Assembly: GCA_036008325.1 (NCBI GenBank) | Contig: DASYNW010000195.1 | Location: 1 to 8,257 of the forward strand | Length of the DNA stretch: 8,257 bases | From: AP-15 sp036008325 | GTDB lineage: Bacteria > Pseudomonadota > Alphaproteobacteria > ATCC43930 > CGMCC-115725 | Reading direction: 5' to 3' | In this document: positions 5,831 to 8,257 of the stretch, one piece after another | Position numbering within the stretch: position 1 is the stretch's first letter | Layout: each line of letters begins with the position of its first letter | Program-made: the position numbers and the translations under genes | The notes under the pieces: model-generated | What the model was told of the DNA's origin: nothing | The model's input: the letters and a program-made list of their open reading frames with translations, nothing else | The model's database searches: none

Positions 5831-6502
5831 ATGACGGGGTGGGGACGCGGGCCGGACGGGCGCCGCGGCTATCACCACGGCAATCTGCGCGAAGCGCTGA
5901 TCCAGGCCGCGCTCGATCTGATCGCCAAGAAAGGGCCGGCCGGGTTCACCTTTGCCGATGCGGCGCGATCGGCCGGGGTCAGCCCGGCGGCGCCCTACCG
6001 GCATTTCCGCGACCGCGACGCGCTGATCGCCGATGTGGCACGCCGCGGCTTCGAGCTGTTTGCCGCACATCTCGACCGCGCCTGGGACGACGGCCGGCCC
6101 GAGCCGTTCGGCGCGTTCGAAAGCGTCGGCCGGGCCTACCTCGCCTTTGCCCGCGACGAGCCCGCCTATTATTCGGCGATGTTCGAGGCCGGGCTTTCCT
6201 TTGACGGCGATCCGGCGTTGCGCCAGGCTGCCGACCGCAGCTTTGCGGTGCTGCGCCGCGCCTCGGAGATGCTGTGCGCGCGCCTGCCGCCGGAAAAGCG
6301 GCCGCCCTCATTGATGATGAGCCTGCATGTCTGGGCATTGGCGCACGGCATCGCCTCGCTGTTCGCTCGCGGCGACGGCGGCCGGCGACGGCTGCCGATG
6401 ACCCCCGAGGACCTGCTCGAAGCGGGCATGCTGATCTATCTGCGCGGGCTCGGCGTCATGGCCGAGGCGGCCGAGCCGGGGGCTCCGCGCGGCAGCGCTT
6501 GA
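5831..6502 (+). CDS. TetR/AcrR-family transcriptional regulator
   Basis: A 223-residue protein. The N-terminal DNA-binding domain begins with RGYHHGNLREALIQAALDL (12-30) and contains the helix-turn-helix at about 39-60 (TFADAARSAGVSPAAPYRHF), followed by RDRDALIADVARRGFE. The C-terminal half is the ligand/dimerisation domain of the WHG type (VWALAHGIASLF, 167-178). TetR proteins are usually dimeric repressors released by a small molecule; the ligand is unknown here. The ATG at 5831 lacks a clear Shine-Dalgarno, but the frame starts naturally just before the conserved segment. Matching palindromes before this gene and before the next one suggest it represses both itself and the DUF2852 gene 54 nt downstream. 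It is transcribed divergently from the NHL gene, 479 nt away. Confidence 0.93.
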   Translation: MTGWGRGPDGRRGYHHGNLREALIQAALDLIAKKGPAGFTFADAARSAGVSPAAPYRHFRDRDALIADVARRGFELFAAHLDRAWDDGRPEPFGAFESVGRAYLAFARDEPAYYSAMFEAGLSFDGDPALRQAADRSFAVLRRASEMLCARLPPEKRPPSLMMSLHVWALAHGIASLFARGDGGRRRLPMTPEDLLEAGMLIYLRGLGVMAEAAEPGAPRGSA

Positions 6503-6527
6503 CAGCCGGCCGGGGCGAGGCTATGTA
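6499..6527 (+). promoter_or_regulatory. Putative promoter of the DUF2852 gene
   Basis: A perfect TTGACA (6499-6504) overlaps the stop codon of the TetR-type gene (6500-6502). Seventeen nt later comes TATGTA (6522-6527), a poor -10 (3/6), which lies within the operator-like palindrome. A start near 6534 would leave a leader of about 22 nt before the ATG at 6557. A weak -10 under a repressor site is a reasonable arrangement, but only the -35 is strong. Confidence 0.4.
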
Positions 6528-6547
6528 AATGTTAGATACATTCACAT
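6523..6547. promoter_or_regulatory. Putative TetR operator, site 2 (before the DUF2852 gene)
   Basis: ATGTAAATGT (6523-6532) and ACATTCACAT (6538-6547) are inverted repeats of 10 bp with one mismatch, separated by TAGAT. The outer half-sites ATGTAAA/TTCACAT are identical to those of site 1 at 5756-5774, but here they are 11 bp apart instead of 5. The site fills the short gap between the regulator gene and DUF2852 and covers the likely -10 and start point, so bound regulator would block transcription. Confidence 0.72.
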
Positions 6548-6556
6548 GGTGCGGTC

Positions 6557-7009
6557 ATGTATCACCTCGCGGGGTATTTGGACGATCTCGGCAAACCGGC
6601 ATGGATCGGGCTGACAGTGCTGAGCTTCATGCTGTGGTGGCCGCTCGGTCTGGTGGTCCTCGGTTTTTTGATAGGGAGTGGGCGAATGGCATGCTGGGCG
6701 CAGGGCGGCGGAACCCGTTGGCAGCGGCGCATGGAGCGGATGCAGCAGCGCATGGGGCGGATGCAAGCGGCAGCCGAGCGCTGGGGTTGCGGTGGAGGCG
6801 GCGGCGGGCGAGCCCGCTCGGCCACCGGCAATCGCGCCTTTGACGAATACCGCGAGGAGACCCTGCGCCGGCTCGAAGACGAGCAGCGCGAGTTCCTGGA
6901 GTTTCTCGACCGGCTGCGGCACGCCAAGGACAAGGTCGAGTTCGACGAGTTCATGGCCGAGCGCCGCCGCCGCGCGGAGGGTCCGGCGCCGCAGCCGCAA
7001 GACCTGTAA
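6557..7009 (+). CDS. DUF2852 protein (one membrane helix plus coiled coil)
   Basis: A 150-residue protein of the uncharacterised DUF2852 family. A hydrophobic segment at about 16-40 (WIGLTVLSFMLWWPLGLVVLGFLI) is a membrane anchor. It is followed by a Met/Arg/Gln-rich stretch (RMERMQQRMGRMQ, about 58-70), a Gly-rich linker (79-84), and the conserved charged helix with NRAFDEYREETLRRLEDEQ (92-110) and FLDRLRHAKDKVEFDEFMAERR (116-137), which I recognise as the hallmark of the family and which is probably a coiled coil. Function is unknown; an inner-membrane scaffold role would be a guess. No clear Shine-Dalgarno precedes the ATG at 6557. The TetR-type gene lies 54 nt upstream with a shared operator motif, so this gene is the likely target of that regulator. 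Confidence 0.88.
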   Translation: MYHLAGYLDDLGKPAWIGLTVLSFMLWWPLGLVVLGFLIGSGRMACWAQGGGTRWQRRMERMQQRMGRMQAAAERWGCGGGGGGRARSATGNRAFDEYREETLRRLEDEQREFLEFLDRLRHAKDKVEFDEFMAERRRRAEGPAPQPQDL

Positions 7010-7043
7010 GCGGCGGCGTCTGCCAAGCCCGAATCTCGACCAG

Positions 7044-7068
7044 CGGGGCGGAGGCGTGGTCCGCCCCG
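7044..7068 (+). terminator. Terminator-like hairpin after the DUF2852 gene
   Basis: CGGGGCGGA (7044-7052) and TCCGCCCCG (7060-7068) make a perfect 9-bp stem with a 7-nt loop, 34 nt after the stop codon. It is followed by TTCG, not a proper T-tract, so termination is plausible but not assured. Confidence 0.6.
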
Positions 7069-7070
7069 TT

Positions 7071-7105
7071 CGCCGTGTGCGGGCTCGGCAAGGCCGCACA
7101 CGGCG
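7071..7105. repeat. 12-bp-arm inverted repeat next to the terminator hairpin
   Basis: CGCCGTGTGCGG (7071-7082) and CCGCACACGGCG (7094-7105) are perfect inverted repeats with an 11-nt loop, beginning two bases after the preceding hairpin. No T-tract follows on either strand. It may be a second part of a tandem terminator, an mRNA stabiliser, or a protein-binding palindrome. Confidence 0.6.
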
Positions 7106-7134
7106 AGGTCAGTCGATAGGGCGCCGGCGACCCC

Positions 7135-7174
7135 GTATCCGAGCGAAATAGAAAGTATCCGAGGGAAATAGAAA
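7135..7174. repeat. 20-bp tandem duplication
   Basis: GTATCCGAGCGAAATAGAAA (7135-7154) is followed immediately by the same 20 bases with one change (C7144 to G7164) at 7155-7174. The repeats lead into an AT-rich stretch to about 7225 that stands out from the GC-rich surroundings. The 20-bp period is close to two helical turns, so a transcription factor could bind both copies on one face; replication slippage is the simplest origin. Confidence 0.75.
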
Positions 7175-7190
7175 AGCATTTAAACTGGAT

Positions 7191-7219
7191 TTTAAAGGCA
7201 TACATTTTATATTTATAAT
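7191..7219 (+). promoter_or_regulatory. Putative sigma70 promoter of the last gene
   Basis: TTTAAA (7191-7196, 4/6 to TTGACA) and a perfect TATAAT (7214-7219) are separated by 17 nt within the AT-rich island. The predicted start near 7226 gives a leader of about 125 nt before the ATG at 7352. The tandem 20-bp repeats end 16 nt upstream of the -35, a normal place for an activator site. Confidence 0.5.
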
Positions 7220-7351
7220 CAATTAGGAACCAAGGAATCGACAACCACGTTCTTTGCGCACCCGTCATTGTTCTTTAACGCTCGCATTTCACTCTGTCGG
7301 CAACGGCCAATCAATGGGGGTATAGGTCGGATTCCGTAGAGGATGCCGAGC

Positions 7352-8257
7352 ATGCTGCGCTTTGCTTTGTTTTCTGTTGCCGCAGGACTTTTGTTTGTTT
7401 CCACGGCGAGCCATGCAGCGACTTCGCCAGCTTCGGGCGTTACCAACTCGATCACGCTGCGCAATATGAGCGGCGTGGCGATCAGCAACTATCCGTTTCA
7501 GTTTGGCCGGCCGTTTGTCGATGGGGCGATCGCCGCGGCGCCGCAGGTGCTGATCGACGGCACGGCGCTCAAGACCCAGGCCGACGTCAAGAACCGCTAT
7601 CCGGACGGCTCGGTCGAATTCGCGGTGCTGGCCGTGGTGATCCCGAGCCTCCCGGCCGGCGGCGCGTCGACCCTGACCTTCCAGAACCAGACCGCAAACA
7701 GCAACGCGCCGCTGACGAGCGCGCAGATGCTGCTGATGCAGTACATGTTCGACGCCAAGATGAAGCTGACGCCGACCACCGGAGGGAACACCCAGACCGT
7801 CGACGCGCGCACGATGCTGCAGAACGGCGACTATAGCTTGTTCACCTCGGGCCCGGTGGCGCAGACCATCATCCTCGGCGACGACACCGCCACGCGCAAA
7901 TACGACATCGGCTTTGGCGACGGCTACCACCCGTTCCGGCCGCACTTTTACGCGACCTTCTGGCCGCAGACGCACCAGGTCTTTGTCCGCGCCGTCGGCG
8001 ACAACGACAATACCGAGGAGCTCGAGGATCTGAGCTACAACCTGACCCTGACCGCCGCCAACGCCATCGCCTACACCCGAGCGGGCTTGACCCATTGGGG
8101 CCTCTCGCGCTGGTCGAAGAGCTTCTGGCTCGGCGGCACGCCCAGTCCCCAGGTCGATATCGACAACAACCTGGCCTATCTGGAATCGACCCGCTTCATC
8201 CCCAATTTCGATCCCGCGATCACCGTGCCGGCGAGCGCCATCGCCGACGAATACGCG
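7352..8257 (+). CDS. Exported protein with RIFT-barrel-like N-terminus (runs off right edge)
   Basis: The first 302 residues are present and the frame is open to the edge. MLRFALFSVAAGLLFVSTASHA (1-22, shown as one signal peptide: MLRFALFSVA then AGLLFVSTASHA) ends in SHA and is exported. YPFQFGRPF (47-55), APQVLIDG (63-70) and NRYPDGSVEFAVL (81-93), then LPAGGASTLTF (100-110), resemble the N-terminal domain of PcRGLX/YetA-type exo-rhamnogalacturonan-lyase-like proteins, whose hallmark is RWPDGSVxW. The rest (WSKSFWLGG, 254-262; STRFIPNFDP, 279-288) I do not recognise. It could act on cell-surface or plant polysaccharide, but this is inference. An in-frame ATG at 7343 touches the Shine-Dalgarno AGAGG (7338-7342); the ATG at 7352 lies nine nt after it and is preferred. 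An in-frame TAG at 7337-7339 rules out a longer start. Confidence 0.75.
   Translation, partial: MLRFALFSVAAGLLFVSTASHAATSPASGVTNSITLRNMSGVAISNYPFQFGRPFVDGAIAAAPQVLIDGTALKTQADVKNRYPDGSVEFAVLAVVIPSLPAGGASTLTFQNQTANSNAPLTSAQMLLMQYMFDAKMKLTPTTGGNTQTVDARTMLQNGDYSLFTSGPVAQTIILGDDTATRKYDIGFGDGYHPFRPHFYATFWPQTHQVFVRAVGDNDNTEELEDLSYNLTLTAANAIAYTRAGLTHWGLSRWSKSFWLGGTPSPQVDIDNNLAYLESTRFIPNFDPAITVPASAIADEYA

Larger units (their letters stand above)
7010..7351. other. 342-nt intergenic region before the last gene
   Basis: It contains two adjacent hairpins (7044-7068 and 7071-7105), the 20-bp tandem repeat (7135-7174), an AT-rich promoter island (about 7145-7225) and a leader of about 125 nt with GTTCTTT at 7249-7255 and 7270-7276. 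No coding or RNA gene was recognised. Confidence 0.65.

Noticed and set aside
6542..7179. Two long minus-strand frames opposite the DUF2852 gene
   Set aside because: Pro/Arg/Ser-rich shadows; the plus-strand frame matches a conserved family.
7289..8095. 268-codon minus-strand open frame
   Set aside because: It is antisense to the exported protein gene, low-complexity (Arg/Val/Gly-rich), and the plus strand has a signal peptide and a Shine-Dalgarno.
1..8257. CRISPR array, tRNA, transposon ends or phage genes
   Set aside because: No spaced identical repeats, no tRNA-like cloverleaf, no transposase, integrase or terminal inverted repeats were seen on either strand.

Overview
The window is GC-rich DNA from a bacterium, most likely an alphaproteobacterium (Hyphomicrobiales/Rhizobiales-type). 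This rests on the strong G/C third-position bias, the DUF2852 gene (a family I know mainly from Alphaproteobacteria), and the mix of accessory catabolic, envelope and regulatory genes. The exact taxon cannot be read from the sequence.

Layout. (1) 1-313: the end of a toxin-antitoxin module on the minus strand. It holds a complete ribbon-helix-helix antitoxin (50-280), the first 21 codons of a MazF/PemK-like toxin that runs off the left edge (1-63, overlapping the antitoxin by 14 nt), and a repeated TACACG element lying over divergent promoter-like hexamers. (2) 443-1156: a plus-strand HAD-superfamily 2-haloacid-dehalogenase-like hydrolase. (3) 1182-5351: three co-directional minus-strand genes, in transcription order an exported NHL-repeat protein (3933-5351), a HupE/UreJ-type membrane protein with an N-terminal extracytoplasmic domain (2527-3855), and a luciferase-like flavin monooxygenase (1182-2402). 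Gaps are 77 and 124 nt; a strong hairpin sits between the first two. (4) 5352-5830: an intergenic region with four tandem short hairpins in the presumed leader of the NHL gene, a possible degraded or small ORF, and a palindromic operator-like site. (5) 5831-7009: a TetR/AcrR regulator followed after 54 nt by a DUF2852 membrane/coiled-coil protein; a second palindrome with the same half-sites as the first lies over the DUF2852 promoter. (6) 7010-7351: a terminator-like hairpin, a 12-bp-arm inverted repeat, an exact 20-bp tandem repeat, and an AT-rich promoter island. (7) 7352-8257: an exported protein truncated by the right edge, whose N-terminus resembles the RIFT-barrel domain of exo-rhamnogalacturonan-lyase-like (PcRGLX/YetA) proteins.

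How the genes fit together. Two regulatory circuits are visible from sequence alone: an antitoxin-operator block that may also govern the dehalogenase-like gene, and a TetR regulator with two matching operator-like palindromes, one before itself and one before DUF2852. The NHL-HupE-monooxygenase run may be partly co-transcribed, but nothing in it points to one pathway. I saw no CRISPR array, tRNA, rRNA, insertion sequence or phage gene. I found no convincing new multi-gene system. The best leads are the paired TetR sites with unequal spacing, the shared toxin-antitoxin/dehalogenase promoter block, and the multi-hairpin leader.
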